Below, in pieces: positions 8,666 to 17,964 of a stretch of 64,000 nt of DNA. Both the position numbers and the translations under genes were made by a program. Source of the DNA: Subtercola vilae (GTDB lineage Bacteria > Actinomycetota > Actinomycetes > Actinomycetales > Microbacteriaceae). How positions within the stretch are numbered: position 1 is the stretch's first letter; each line of letters begins with the position of its first letter. The stretch lies in the NCBI RefSeq assembly GCF_004923255.1, contig NZ_QYRT01000015.1, positions 1-64,000 of the forward strand, written 5' to 3'. The notes beneath the pieces are model-generated. The model searched no databases, was not told the origin of the DNA, and was given only the letters and a program-made list of their open reading frames with translations.

Positions 8666-11600
8666 TCAGGGGGTGAGGCGGCGACGACGACGGGCGACGA
8701 AGAGGAGGGCGCCGGAGGTGGAGAGCATGAGGGCGAGGAGCAGGGCCAGGGTGAGCTGGCTGCCGGTGGTGGCGAGGGGGCCGGCTGAGCCGGAGGACTG
8801 TCCGGATGCGGTTGAGGACTGGCCCGTGGTGCCGGTTGCGGAACCCGATCCTGATCCAACGCCCGTGCCCGATCCTGCGCCAGCACCGCCCGCGCCCGAA
8901 CCCGCGCCGGGGTCGGTGCCGCCGGTGCCGGGGTCGACCGCCACAGCCAGGCCGAGCACCTTCGCCAGCAGAGTGACGGCGGTGACCGAGTCTCCCCCGA
9001 GCAGCGCATGCTCGGCATCGGCGGTGAGCGACGACGACCCGGCCACAGCGGTGTTCGCCGTGACCGAAGCCTGGGCCAGGTCACGAACGACCGAGACGAG
9101 CAGGTCGGCGTCGGCGAGGGTGGCGCTGTCGGTGCCGCCGAGCTGTGCGGCCGCATTCACCGCGAGCTGGATGGCCGCGGCGGGGTCACTCACGGTGCCA
9201 GACGGGCTCCAGACCGCAGCCGAAAGCAGAGCATCCACAGCCGTCTTCGCAGCACCCGCAGCGAGCGACGCCGACACCTTCTCGAGCCGGGCTTTGGGGC
9301 TGTCAGTGCGTTCGCCCCAACCGTATGCGAACAGCGGGTCGTAGGTGGCGTCGCCCACGTTGATGGGAACCTGCTCGGCGGTCGCGGGCCAGGTCAGCGG
9401 CAGCCGCCCAGTGAACGGGGTGTCGCCGAACAGGGTGTCGGCGACGCCCTCGCCCTCGCTGCCGGGCAGGAACGACGCCACGAGACCACTGATCTCGCTC
9501 AGCTTGTCGGTCACGAGCTGGGTGCGGCCGGCCACAACCAGCACGACGCACTTCATCGCGCCGCACACTTTGTCGATGGTGGCGCGGTCGCTGTCGGTGA
9601 GCGAGAGGCTGTGGCCGTTGTTGCCCACGTCACCCTGGCCTTCGGCGTAGGGTGTCTCGCCCACGACGACGACACCCACGCTGCCCGCGGCCATGGGGGC
9701 CGAGGCGTCTTTCGAGTAGGTGATGGCGGCATCGGGTGCCACCTGCTTCATGCCGGCGAGAATGGTGGTTCCTGCCGTGGTCGAGTTGCCTGAGGCGCCC
9801 TGCCACGAGATGGTCCAGCCGCCCATCTGGTTGCCGAGGTCGTCGGCATTCGAGCCGGCCACATAGATCGAGGCGTTCTTCGCGAGAGGCAGCACGCCGT
9901 CGTTCTTGAGCAGCACCTGCGACTCGGCGGCGGCCTGGCGGGCATCGGCGCGGTGGGCATCCGACCCCAGTTCGCTGGCCTTGCTGCGGTCGGTGAGCGG
10001 ATGCTCGAACAACCCCAACTCGAATTTCTGAGTCAGAATGCGGCGCACCGCGTCGTCGACCCTCGTCGCGGCGACGGTCTTGGCGCCCACCGCATCGGTG
10101 ATGCTCGTGATGAAGGCGCCGAAGTTGTAGGGCGCCATCGCCATGTCGAGCCCGGAGTTCACCGAGCGCACCGCCTTCTCGGCGTAGGTGCCGCCCGGCA
10201 GCTTGTCGATGCCCTCCCAGTCGCTGATGAGAAAGCCGTTGAAGCCGAGTTGCTCTTTCAGCACACCGGTGTTCAGCGCGGTGTTCTCGTGCATGCGCAC
10301 GTCGCCCGTGCCGCCGATGTCGACGCCGGAGTACGAGGGCATGATGCTGCCGACCCCGGCGTCGATGGCCGGAATGTACGGGTCGACGTAGGTGGTCATG
10401 AAGTCGGCCATCGAGGGCGAGTGGGTGAGGCCCTGGTCGATGGGGTAGCCGTTGCCGACCTTGCTCGCGTCGTAGCTCGTGCCGCCGTCGCCCGCCCAGT
10501 GCTTGGCCGTGGCGAGCACCTTGTCGGGGCCTGACTTGTCGGCGGGGTCGCTGCCCTGCAGGCCCACGATGTTCGCGGCCGAGAAGGTGGTGACGAGGGC
10601 CGGGTCTTCGCCGAACGACTCGTAGGTGCGGCCCCAGCGTTCGTCGCGGCCGACGCACAGGCACGGGGCGAAGGCCCAGTTCACACCGGTGGCCTTCGTC
10701 TCGACGGCGGTGTCTTCTGCGAGGGTCTGGATGAGTGCGGGGTCACGTGTCGCGCCGAGGCCGATGTTGTGCGGAAAGATCGTGGCATCGAGTACGTTGC
10801 TGTGCCCGTGCACGGCATCGGCGCCGTAGAGCAGCGGAATCTGCAGCGCGGTCGAGAGTGCCTGCTGCTGAAAACCGTCGACCATGTCGGCCCAAGCCGC
10901 GGGCGTGTTGGCCGCGGGGGTCGAGCCGCCGCCCGAGAGAATCGAGCCGAGGCCCAGGTCGGCGATCTGGCTGGGGCTGGAGAGCCCGAGCCGTTCGGCC
11001 TGCGTCATCTGGCCCACCTTCTCGGCGAGGGTCATGCGGCTCATCAGGTCGTCGACGCGGGTGGCGACCGGCAGCGACGAGTCGAGATACGGCAGGCCGT
11101 GGGCGTTGATCACGACGCGCGGGGCACTGGCCGGCAGCTGGGCGCCCGCCGCGTCGAGCGCAACCGAGATGCTGCGCGACTGGTCGCCGCCCGGGGTGGC
11201 GATGGTCTTCACGTCGAAACTCTGGGTGGTGCCGGAGGCCGTTCCGGCGGCGAAGGTCACGCTGCCGGTGAAGTCGGCGACCTGCGTGCCGACCGTTGCG
11301 GTACCGCTGCCGGGGGCGTACTTCACCGTGACGGGCGAGGTCAGGGCATCCCCATTCGACGTAGTGAGGGTGAGGCCCACCGAGGCCGTCTCGCCGGAGT
11401 TGACCAGGTAGACGTCTTTGGTCGAGTTCACGGTGAGGTTGGCCGCCTGGGCGGGGGTTCCGTAGAGCTGGGCGTCGTCGACGGCCCAGCCGGTGCTGGT
11501 GGGCTTGCCGGGCGCGAACGTGATGGCGAAGCCCCACGCGCTGGTCAGGTCGAGGGTGCCGTTCTGAGTGGCGGCGCTACCGGGCTGGTAGGAGCCGATC

Positions 11601-13489
11601 GTGAAGGCCGTGAACGGGAGTTCGATGAGCTTCCAGCGACTGGTCGAACTGCCCCAGTTGTCTTTGAAGGTGGTCGACCACAGTTCGGAGTGCTCGCCGT
11701 CGGGGCCGCCGTCTTTGATCTCGACCTTGATGTCGTCGCCCGCGGTCGGCGAGGCCGGGTTGCTGGCCTGCGAGGCGTACCACCAGAACCGGATGCCGCG
11801 GTAGGAGCTCCAGTTCTGTGACGACGAGAGGTTGTCACTGAAGCCCGCGTAGCCGCCCGACGGGATCTTGTAGGTGCCCGCGAGCACTTTGTTGTCTGGC
11901 ACGTCGCCGCGAACCTGCGGCGTGACGGCCATCGTGGCGAGGTTGTCGGCCGAACCCCACGTGAAGAAGCCCACGGGGTTGGTCGACGTGCCGAGGGGCA
12001 CGGCGCCCTGGAAGTCTTCGAGGGTGGTGGCGCGCTCGAACGTGGCGAAGTCGTCGAACGAGAAAGTGCCCGCGCCCAGACCGGTGAGGGTGACGGCGAA
12101 CCCGGCCGAGGCGCCCGGCAAGAACCGCGCGGGGTCGGTGTGGTTGCCCTTCAGGCGCAGGTCATCGAACAGAACGCTGATCTGGCGCCAGCCCGTGGTG
12201 GTGTCGACCACGCTCTGGTCGAAGATCTGGCCGCCGCTCTTCAGCTCGTAGCTGAGCGTCTTGCCCGAGCCCTGGCCGAGAAACCAGAAGCTGAAGCCGT
12301 CGGACGCAGACCAATCTTTGGGGCTGGTGTCGTTGGTGAAGCCGAACCAGTCGCTGGCGGTGGGGGCACCGCCGACGGTCGCGACGAGCACCCGGTTGTC
12401 GGTCGCCGCGCCCGGAACGGTGTCGTCGACCTTCGTGCTGAGCACCGGCTTCACCGAGTCGGCGCTGGCCCACGTGGAGTAGTCGGCCGGCACCCCGGCC
12501 TCGAAGCCCTGCAGAACGGTGGTGGCACCGGCATTCGGCAGGGTTCCGGTGGGCTTCAGGGTGACAGTCGCGGTGTTGCGCGTGCCGATCGTGATGCCGG
12601 CCGACGGGTCGCTGAGCGCCAGTGTGAAGCTTCGTTCGGGCGCGAGGGCGCCGTGCGAGACGGTGGGCACCGTGACCGTGGCCGTGGTCTGGCCGGCCGG
12701 GATGCTCACCGTCTGGTCGACGGCCGTGAAGTCGGTTCCGGCAGCGGCCGTGCCGTCGGTGCTCGTCACGTGAACGCTCTGGTCTGTGGTCGAGGTGCTG
12801 TTCAGGCTCACGTGCACCGCGGCGTCGTCACCGGCTCCCACCGACAGGGCCGAGGCGTCGAACGAGGCGGTCGGCACGGCGACGGTGCCGTGCACCTCGA
12901 ACGAGAACACCGAGTAGCCGTAGTAGTGCAGTGTGGGGGCCTCCCACGTTGCCGCGGTGCGCTTCAGCATGGCGAGGCGCACGTACCGGGCATCCATCGG
13001 CGTGCTGAAGGCAACCTGCTCGGTGCCGCCCGCACCGGTCGTCTTGCTCGCGGCGGTGCTCCAGCTCGCGTCGTCGGCGGGGTTCGCCGAGGCGACCTGA
13101 ATGTCGTACGCGGTGGCGAAGGCCGCCTCCCACGAGATGGTGACGCCGGTGACCGTGGCGACCGAGCCCAGGTCTGAGGTCAGGCTGGCGGTGAAGGTCG
13201 TGTCGGAGTCGGGCCCGTTGCCGCTGGCCCAGCGCGTGGTGGCATTGCCGTCGGTGGCATTCGAGGCCGGAAAGTTGCCGTCTTTGTCGTTCTGTGCGGC
13301 CGAGGCGGTGGTGGTTCCGCTGCGGGCGAGGTCGGGTTCGGCCGCGGTGGCGGTCTGGCCGACCACAAGCGCGCTGCCCATCACGGCGACCACGATGCCG
13401 GTGCTCAGCAGGGCGCGCAGCCGGCTCCGGATGCCCGGGCGGGGCGACGTGGCGGGGGCGGCGGCTGAGCGCGAACCAGATGAGGGCAC
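8666..13489 (-). CDS. secreted wall-anchored GH3 glycosidase with CBM-like domains
   Basis: A 1607-residue secreted enzyme starting at GTG 13489, with AAGGAG 5 bases upstream. The signal peptide covers residues 1 to about 50. Then come a discoidin/CBM32-like domain (51-210), a Calx-beta-like domain (210-315), two CBM11-like beta-sandwiches (about 320-480 and 485-660) and an Ig-like domain. The GH3 catalytic barrel is at about 770-1180, with KHWAGDGGTSYD and the nucleophile Asp in FLISDWEGIDKLPGG. The GH3 C-domain extends to about 1420, followed by a helical segment, a Gly/Ser linker, LATTG (1572-1576, DNA 8762-8776), a hydrophobic helix and RRRRR. GH3 members are exo-acting beta-glycosidases; which glycan is cut cannot be read here. 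A ROK regulator lies directly upstream. Confidence 0.9.
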   Translation of the reverse strand: MPSSGSRSAAAPATSPRPGIRSRLRALLSTGIVVAVMGSALVVGQTATAAEPDLARSGTTTASAAQNDKDGNFPASNATDGNATTRWASGNGPDSDTTFTASLTSDLGSVATVTGVTISWEAAFATAYDIQVASANPADDASWSTAASKTTGAGGTEQVAFSTPMDARYVRLAMLKRTAATWEAPTLHYYGYSVFSFEVHGTVAVPTASFDASALSVGAGDDAAVHVSLNSTSTTDQSVHVTSTDGTAAAGTDFTAVDQTVSIPAGQTTATVTVPTVSHGALAPERSFTLALSDPSAGITIGTRNTATVTLKPTGTLPNAGATTVLQGFEAGVPADYSTWASADSVKPVLSTKVDDTVPGAATDNRVLVATVGGAPTASDWFGFTNDTSPKDWSASDGFSFWFLGQGSGKTLSYELKSGGQIFDQSVVDTTTGWRQISVLFDDLRLKGNHTDPARFLPGASAGFAVTLTGLGAGTFSFDDFATFERATTLEDFQGAVPLGTSTNPVGFFTWGSADNLATMAVTPQVRGDVPDNKVLAGTYKIPSGGYAGFSDNLSSSQNWSSYRGIRFWWYASQASNPASPTAGDDIKVEIKDGGPDGEHSELWSTTFKDNWGSSTSRWKLIELPFTAFTIGSYQPGSAATQNGTLDLTSAWGFAITFAPGKPTSTGWAVDDAQLYGTPAQAANLTVNSTKDVYLVNSGETASVGLTLTTSNGDALTSPVTVKYAPGSGTATVGTQVADFTGSVTFAAGTASGTTQSFDVKTIATPGGDQSRSISVALDAAGAQLPASAPRVVINAHGLPYLDSSLPVATRVDDLMSRMTLAEKVGQMTQAERLGLSSPSQIADLGLGSILSGGGSTPAANTPAAWADMVDGFQQQALSTALQIPLLYGADAVHGHSNVLDATIFPHNIGLGATRDPALIQTLAEDTAVETKATGVNWAFAPCLCVGRDERWGRTYESFGEDPALVTTFSAANIVGLQGSDPADKSGPDKVLATAKHWAGDGGTSYDASKVGNGYPIDQGLTHSPSMADFMTTYVDPYIPAIDAGVGSIMPSYSGVDIGGTGDVRMHENTALNTGVLKEQLGFNGFLISDWEGIDKLPGGTYAEKAVRSVNSGLDMAMAPYNFGAFITSITDAVGAKTVAATRVDDAVRRILTQKFELGLFEHPLTDRSKASELGSDAHRADARQAAAESQVLLKNDGVLPLAKNASIYVAGSNADDLGNQMGGWTISWQGASGNSTTAGTTILAGMKQVAPDAAITYSKDASAPMAAGSVGVVVVGETPYAEGQGDVGNNGHSLSLTDSDRATIDKVCGAMKCVVLVVAGRTQLVTDKLSEISGLVASFLPGSEGEGVADTLFGDTPFTGRLPLTWPATAEQVPINVGDATYDPLFAYGWGERTDSPKARLEKVSASLAAGAAKTAVDALLSAAVWSPSGTVSDPAAAIQLAVNAAAQLGGTDSATLADADLLVSVVRDLAQASVTANTAVAGSSSLTADAEHALLGGDSVTAVTLLAKVLGLAVAVDPGTGGTDPGAGSGAGGAGAGSGTGVGSGSGSATGTTGQSSTASGQSSGSAGPLATTGSQLTLALLLALMLSTSGALLFVARRRRRLTP

Positions 13490-13571
13490 AGTTACTCCTT
13501 CGTAACGAACGACGTAGCCAGTAAATCGGTCGAATTACTCCGGGCACAGGACGAATGCGGGGTCGGGCGCC

Positions 13572-14939
13572 TCAAGCGGAGAGAGGGTGACGGGCCGAGC
13601 CGTGGCCACTGGCCCACGCGGCCTCGAGGGCACGGTCGATGATGCCGACAAGCTCTGACCGATGGCCGAGCTCGGCCGAGTGCACGGGTGCCAGAGGGGC
13701 GGCGAACGGCGCGAACTCGGCGAACGCTTCCCGCACGCCGGCCAGCAGGGGTTCACCGACGGCGCCCAGCTGGCCGCCGAGAATGATCGCCTCGGGGTCG
13801 ATGAACGCGCAGAGTTGCGCCACGGCGCGGCCCACCGTGTAACCGGCCTCGCGGAACACCGTCGCGTTCTCGGGGGTGACGACGAAGTCGGCGGGGGCGG
13901 CGGGAGGGGCGGTCGGGGAGGGAGGGTCGGTCGGGGAGGCCGCGAGTGCGGCGGGCGTTGGGGCGGAGACGGCGAGGGTTGGGGCGGAGACGGCGGCCTG
14001 TGCGAGGCGACGGCGCACAGCGGAGGTGGAGACGAGCGACTCGAGGCAGCCACGATTGCCGCAGCGGCAGGGTGCGCCCAGGGGATCCACGCGCAGGTGC
14101 CCCATCTCTCCGCCGATACCGCGGGCGCCGGCCAAAACGAGGCCGTCGACGAGGAGGCCTGCCCCAATACCGTCGGCGAGCTTGATGTAGAGCAGGTTGT
14201 CGATGCCTCGGCCGGCCCCGTGCATCCGCTCGCCCCACAATCCGAAATTGGCATCGTTGTCGAAAACCAGGGGGCAGTTGAACGCAGGCGGCACTGCGTC
14301 GGCGGCGAGCGCACCCTGCCAGCCGGTGAGGTGCAGCGGGGCCCGCACTGTGCCGCGCGTGCGGATGACCGGGTACGGAAACGAGACTCCGAACGCCTGC
14401 ACACCGGCCGCGGTGACGCCGCAGGAGGCGAGGCATTCGGCGACGAGCGTGTGCAGGGCGGCGAAGGTTGCGGCGGCTCCGGTGTCGACGGGGAACGGAA
14501 TGCGGCGCTCGCGGCGCACGCGCGCCTGCAGGTCGGTGACCGCGACCGTGATGTGTGCGTGGCCGATGTCGCAGGCGACGATGGCCCCCTGCTGGTGGGC
14601 GAGTCGCAGCACCGCGGTGGGTCGACCGCGGCGGCCGGTGCGGCTCGCGTCGGCGGGCGCTGAGTGCGCGCGGCGAACCGGTGCGCTGCCAGCAGCGAGC
14701 GCGGAGCTGGCCATCGCGGTGCCTGCCATCGCCGCTGAACCCACCGCCGCTCGACGAACCTCAACGCGATGCTCCTCGACGAGGCCCTGGGCGATGAGCT
14801 CGGCCACCGTCTGGGCCACGACGCTGCGGGAGAGCCCGGTGTGCTCGGCGATGGCCCGCCGCGTGGTCTCGCCGGCGCGCCGGATGAACTCGAGGTGGCG
14901 GTCGTGCCGCGACCCGTCGGGGTGCGCTGGTGCTGGCAC
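13572..14939 (-). CDS. ROK family transcriptional regulator
   Basis: A 455-residue ROK protein starting at GTG 14939, with AAGGAG 7 bases upstream. A winged helix-turn-helix is at residues about 18-60 (TTRRAIAEHTGLSRSVVAQT). The sugar-kinase-like ROK fold follows, with FDNDANFGLWGE and IKLADGIGAGLLVDG. The zinc-binding motif is complete: GHLRVDPLGAPCRCGNRGCLE. Two low-complexity insertions interrupt the fold (about residues 62-95, and a Ser/Pro/Ala/Thr stretch at about 325-355). The gene lies 82 bp upstream of the GH3 glycosidase on the same strand, so it probably represses that gene in response to a released sugar (inference). Confidence 0.88.
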   Translation of the reverse strand: MPAPAHPDGSRHDRHLEFIRRAGETTRRAIAEHTGLSRSVVAQTVAELIAQGLVEEHRVEVRRAAVGSAAMAGTAMASSALAAGSAPVRRAHSAPADASRTGRRGRPTAVLRLAHQQGAIVACDIGHAHITVAVTDLQARVRRERRIPFPVDTGAAATFAALHTLVAECLASCGVTAAGVQAFGVSFPYPVIRTRGTVRAPLHLTGWQGALAADAVPPAFNCPLVFDNDANFGLWGERMHGAGRGIDNLLYIKLADGIGAGLLVDGLVLAGARGIGGEMGHLRVDPLGAPCRCGNRGCLESLVSTSAVRRRLAQAAVSAPTLAVSAPTPAALAASPTDPPSPTAPPAAPADFVVTPENATVFREAGYTVGRAVAQLCAFIDPEAIILGGQLGAVGEPLLAGVREAFAEFAPFAAPLAPVHSAELGHRSELVGIIDRALEAAWASGHGSARHPLSA

Positions 14940-15118
14940 GCGTCATCTCCTTCGATGTGCCGCGCGCCCTCCCCCATTCGGGTGCACACGTTCGACTTTC
15001 ATTGAATCATGTCGAGTGCGATTCTGCGAGCCCTCTCAGTCGCTTGCGCACCGGCGCACCGGATATCCTGTGACTCTTGCCCCGCACCTTCGTAGCTTCA
15101 CAACCGAGATAGTGACGC

Positions 15119-16387
15119 GTGTTCGACACCCTCCCCGCCGCCCGGCGCCGCTTCGCCCTCGTGGCTCTGGCCCTCGGCGCATTCGGCATCGGCATCGCCG
15201 AGTTCGTCACCAGCGGCCTGTTGCCCAACATCGCCCGCGACCTCGACGGTGCGACGTATGCCGTCGACCCCGCCTCCGCCATCGCGTCTGCCGGGCTCCT
15301 GGTCTCGGCCTACGCCCTCGGGGTTGTGGTGGGCGCCCCGGCCATCGCCGCTGCCACCGCGCACTGGCCACAGAAACGGGTGCTGCTGCTGATGCTGGCG
15401 GTCTTCGTGGTGGCCAACTTCGCGGTGGCGCTGCTGCCGTCGTTCCACCTCGTTCTGGCGGCACGCTTTCTCAGCGGTCTGCCGCACGGCGCGTTCCTCG
15501 GCACCGCAGGGCTCCTCGCCGCCTCGCTGATGGGCCCGGGCAAGCGCGGTCGCGGGGTGGCCTTCATCGCCGCCGGCCTCACGCTCGCCACCATCGTGGG
15601 TGTGCCGCTCGGTTCGATCGTGGGCGGCCTGCTGGGCTGGCGTGCGATCTTCGTGATCATCGCCGGCATCTTCGCGCTGGCCCTGGTGGCGGTGCTCGCC
15701 GCAATACCGTCTCGTGCGGGCAACCCTGAAGCGGGCATCCGGTCAGAGCTCCGCGCATTTCTGCTGCCGCAGGTCTGGCTCACCGTCGGTATGGGAGCCA
15801 TCGGCTTCGGCGGCATGTTCGCCGTGTTCACCTATATAGCGCCCATCGCGTCGAACGTGACGGGTATCGGCGACGGCATGCTGCCGTGGGTGCTGGTGGT
15901 CTTCGGGCTCGGGATGACCGGCGGCAGTGTGGCGGCCAGCCGCGTCTCCGACCTCTCTGTTGCCGCCGCGCTGCTCGTGTTTCTGGGCGGCATGGCGCTG
16001 TCGCTGGCGGGGTTCGTGCTGTTCGCAGCGACACTGGCCGGCCTGCTGGTGTTCACCTTTCTGCTCGGAATCTTCGCGGGCGGCTCGTCGGTGGCCATTC
16101 AGACCCGGCTGATGGATGTCGCGGCCCCCTCACGCGCGGTCGGCGCCGCGCTGACACACTCCGCTCTCAACCTCGGCAACGCCCTCGGCGCGTACCTCGG
16201 CGGCCTCGTCATCGCCGCCGGGTTCGGCTACCTGTCACCGGCCGTCATCGGGGCCGCACTGTCGCTGATCGGAGTGGGCATTGTGGTGGTGGCGCTGCTG
16301 CTCGGGCGGCGGGCGGCCGTCAGCGCCAGCACCGCCCACGCGCAACCCGGTCAGATGACCGCGCAGACCGTCTTCGACTCGAGGTAG
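15119..16387 (+). CDS. MFS transporter, DHA1-type
   Basis: A 422-residue, 12-helix major facilitator protein. It starts FALVALALGAFGIGIAEFVT and GLLPNIARDL, typical of the DHA1 group that includes AraJ- and Cmx-like sugar or drug exporters. The inter-helix loop signature LSGLPHGAFLGTAGLLAASL is also present. GTG 15119 is the start, with only a weak ribosome-binding site. It is divergent from the ROK gene across a 179-bp gap. Its last 37 bp overlap the 3' end of the convergent aldehyde dehydrogenase gene. Substrate cannot be inferred. Confidence 0.87.
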   Translation: MFDTLPAARRRFALVALALGAFGIGIAEFVTSGLLPNIARDLDGATYAVDPASAIASAGLLVSAYALGVVVGAPAIAAATAHWPQKRVLLLMLAVFVVANFAVALLPSFHLVLAARFLSGLPHGAFLGTAGLLAASLMGPGKRGRGVAFIAAGLTLATIVGVPLGSIVGGLLGWRAIFVIIAGIFALALVAVLAAIPSRAGNPEAGIRSELRAFLLPQVWLTVGMGAIGFGGMFAVFTYIAPIASNVTGIGDGMLPWVLVVFGLGMTGGSVAASRVSDLSVAAALLVFLGGMALSLAGFVLFAATLAGLLVFTFLLGIFAGGSSVAIQTRLMDVAAPSRAVGAALTHSALNLGNALGAYLGGLVIAAGFGYLSPAVIGAALSLIGVGIVVVALLLGRRAAVSASTAHAQPGQMTAQTVFDSR

Positions 16388-17877
16388 TTCTCGATGCCCT
16401 GGGCGCCGTTCTCGTAGCCCCAGCCCGACTGTTTGTGACCACCCTTGGGCAGCTCGGGCGAGAAGTAGGAGTGGCAGTTGATCCACACGGTTCCGGCCTT
16501 CACCCGGGCCGCCAGTCGGTGGGCGTTCGAGAGTCCTTCCGTCCAGATGCTCGCTGCGAGGCCGTAGACGCTGTCGTTTGCCCAGCCGATGACCTCGTCG
16601 ACGTCATCAAACGGAGTCACGGTGACCACCGGGCCGAAGATCTCCTCCTGCATCAGCCGCATGTCTTGGCGCACGTTCGTGATCACGGTGGGTCTGAAGA
16701 AGTTCTGCGCGCCGTCACCCTGCTCCTGAACGCCGCCCGCCACCACTTCGGCGCCGTCGGCGATGCCTCCCCGAACGTACTCCGCCACCCGATCCGACTG
16801 CACTCGGCTGACCAGCGGGCCGAGGTCGGTTGCGGGGTTCATTCCGTGGCCGAGGGCCAGCGCGCCGGCCTCCTGCGACAACTCCTCCACAAACCGGCCG
16901 TACACGCTCGAGTGCACATAGACGCGCGAACTGGCCACGCACACTTGTCCACCGTTGGAGAAGATCCCGCGTGCGATTCCGGGCACTGTGAGCGAGAAGT
17001 CGGCGTCAGGCATCACGATGGCGGGCGACTTGCCGCCGAGCTCGAGCGTCAACCGTTTCAGGTTTCCCTGCGCCGCGACGAGCAACGCTTTTCCCACAGC
17101 CGTCGAGCCCGTGAAGCCGATCTTGTCGACCCCCGGATGCTCGGCGAGCGCCTGCCCGACCTCGTTGCCGTACCCCGTGACAATGTTCACCACTCCCGCC
17201 GGAAACCCGGCCTCGATCAGAAGTTCACCGAGGTACAGCGCTGTGAGCGAGGTGTTCTCTGACGGTTTGAGCACCACCGTGCATCCGGCAGCCAACGCCG
17301 GAGCCAACTTCATCGACGCCATCAGCAGTGGGGAGTTCCACGGAACGATGGCCGCGACCACCCCGACCGGCTCCTTCACCGTGTACGCAAAGATCTGTTT
17401 GCCTTCGGGCTGGTGCGCGATGGAGGTGGGAATCGTGGTGCCGAGCAGCTTTGTCGTGTAGCCGGCGTAGTAGCGGAACTGCGCGATCGCGCCGGGCAGC
17501 TCGCCGAAGCGGGCGGTGCGGTACGCCTTGCCCTGGTCGAGCGTCTCGAGTTCTGCGAGCACGTCGATGTGCTGCTCCATGAGATCGGCGACGCGCCAGA
17601 GCAGGGCCCCGCGAACGGCTGGTGTCATGCGGGCCCAGGCGGCGGAGTCGAGGGCGCGGCGGGCGGACGCCACGGCATCGTCGACGTCTCGGGCGTCACC
17701 GCGGGCGATCGGGGCGAGCAGCTGGCCCGTCGCCGGGTCGGTGCTGTCGATGTACCTGCCCCCGTGCGGCAGCGCCCACTCGCCGTCGATGAGCAGCCGG
17801 TGCGCCGTGCCCGCGCGCGCCAGAAACGCACTCGCGGCGGCACTGCGGGTGGCGGGGTCGTACGGCAACAGTGTCAT
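16351..17877 (-). CDS. NAD(P)-dependent aldehyde dehydrogenase
   Basis: A 508-residue aldehyde dehydrogenase that oxidises an aldehyde to the acid. The general-base motif LELGGKSPAIV and the catalytic Cys in NGGQVCVASSRVYV are intact, as are the cofactor-fold motif GFTGSTAVGKALL and the C-terminal EEIFGPVVTVTPFDD. It resembles betaine-aldehyde and phenylacetaldehyde dehydrogenase types; the substrate is not determinable. It is the last gene of the leftward cluster, 87 bp after the GMC oxidoreductase, whose aldehyde product it could take. Its 3' end overlaps the convergent MFS gene by 37 bp. Confidence 0.9.
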   Translation of the reverse strand: MTLLPYDPATRSAAASAFLARAGTAHRLLIDGEWALPHGGRYIDSTDPATGQLLAPIARGDARDVDDAVASARRALDSAAWARMTPAVRGALLWRVADLMEQHIDVLAELETLDQGKAYRTARFGELPGAIAQFRYYAGYTTKLLGTTIPTSIAHQPEGKQIFAYTVKEPVGVVAAIVPWNSPLLMASMKLAPALAAGCTVVLKPSENTSLTALYLGELLIEAGFPAGVVNIVTGYGNEVGQALAEHPGVDKIGFTGSTAVGKALLVAAQGNLKRLTLELGGKSPAIVMPDADFSLTVPGIARGIFSNGGQVCVASSRVYVHSSVYGRFVEELSQEAGALALGHGMNPATDLGPLVSRVQSDRVAEYVRGGIADGAEVVAGGVQEQGDGAQNFFRPTVITNVRQDMRLMQEEIFGPVVTVTPFDDVDEVIGWANDSVYGLAASIWTEGLSNAHRLAARVKAGTVWINCHSYFSPELPKGGHKQSGWGYENGAQGIENYLESKTVCAVI

Positions 17878-17964
17878 CGTGTGTCTTTCGTGTCGTGAAG
17901 GTGGCGCAGGGGCGAGGCCGAACGACTCGGGCGCGGGGCGGGCGGGCGAGGGGCTGCGGGCGCG

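Noticed and set aside
7317-9344. 675-codon rightward frame across the acyl-CoA synthetase and GH3 genes
   Set aside because: Antisense shadow crossing two real genes and an intergenic hairpin; low-complexity composition.
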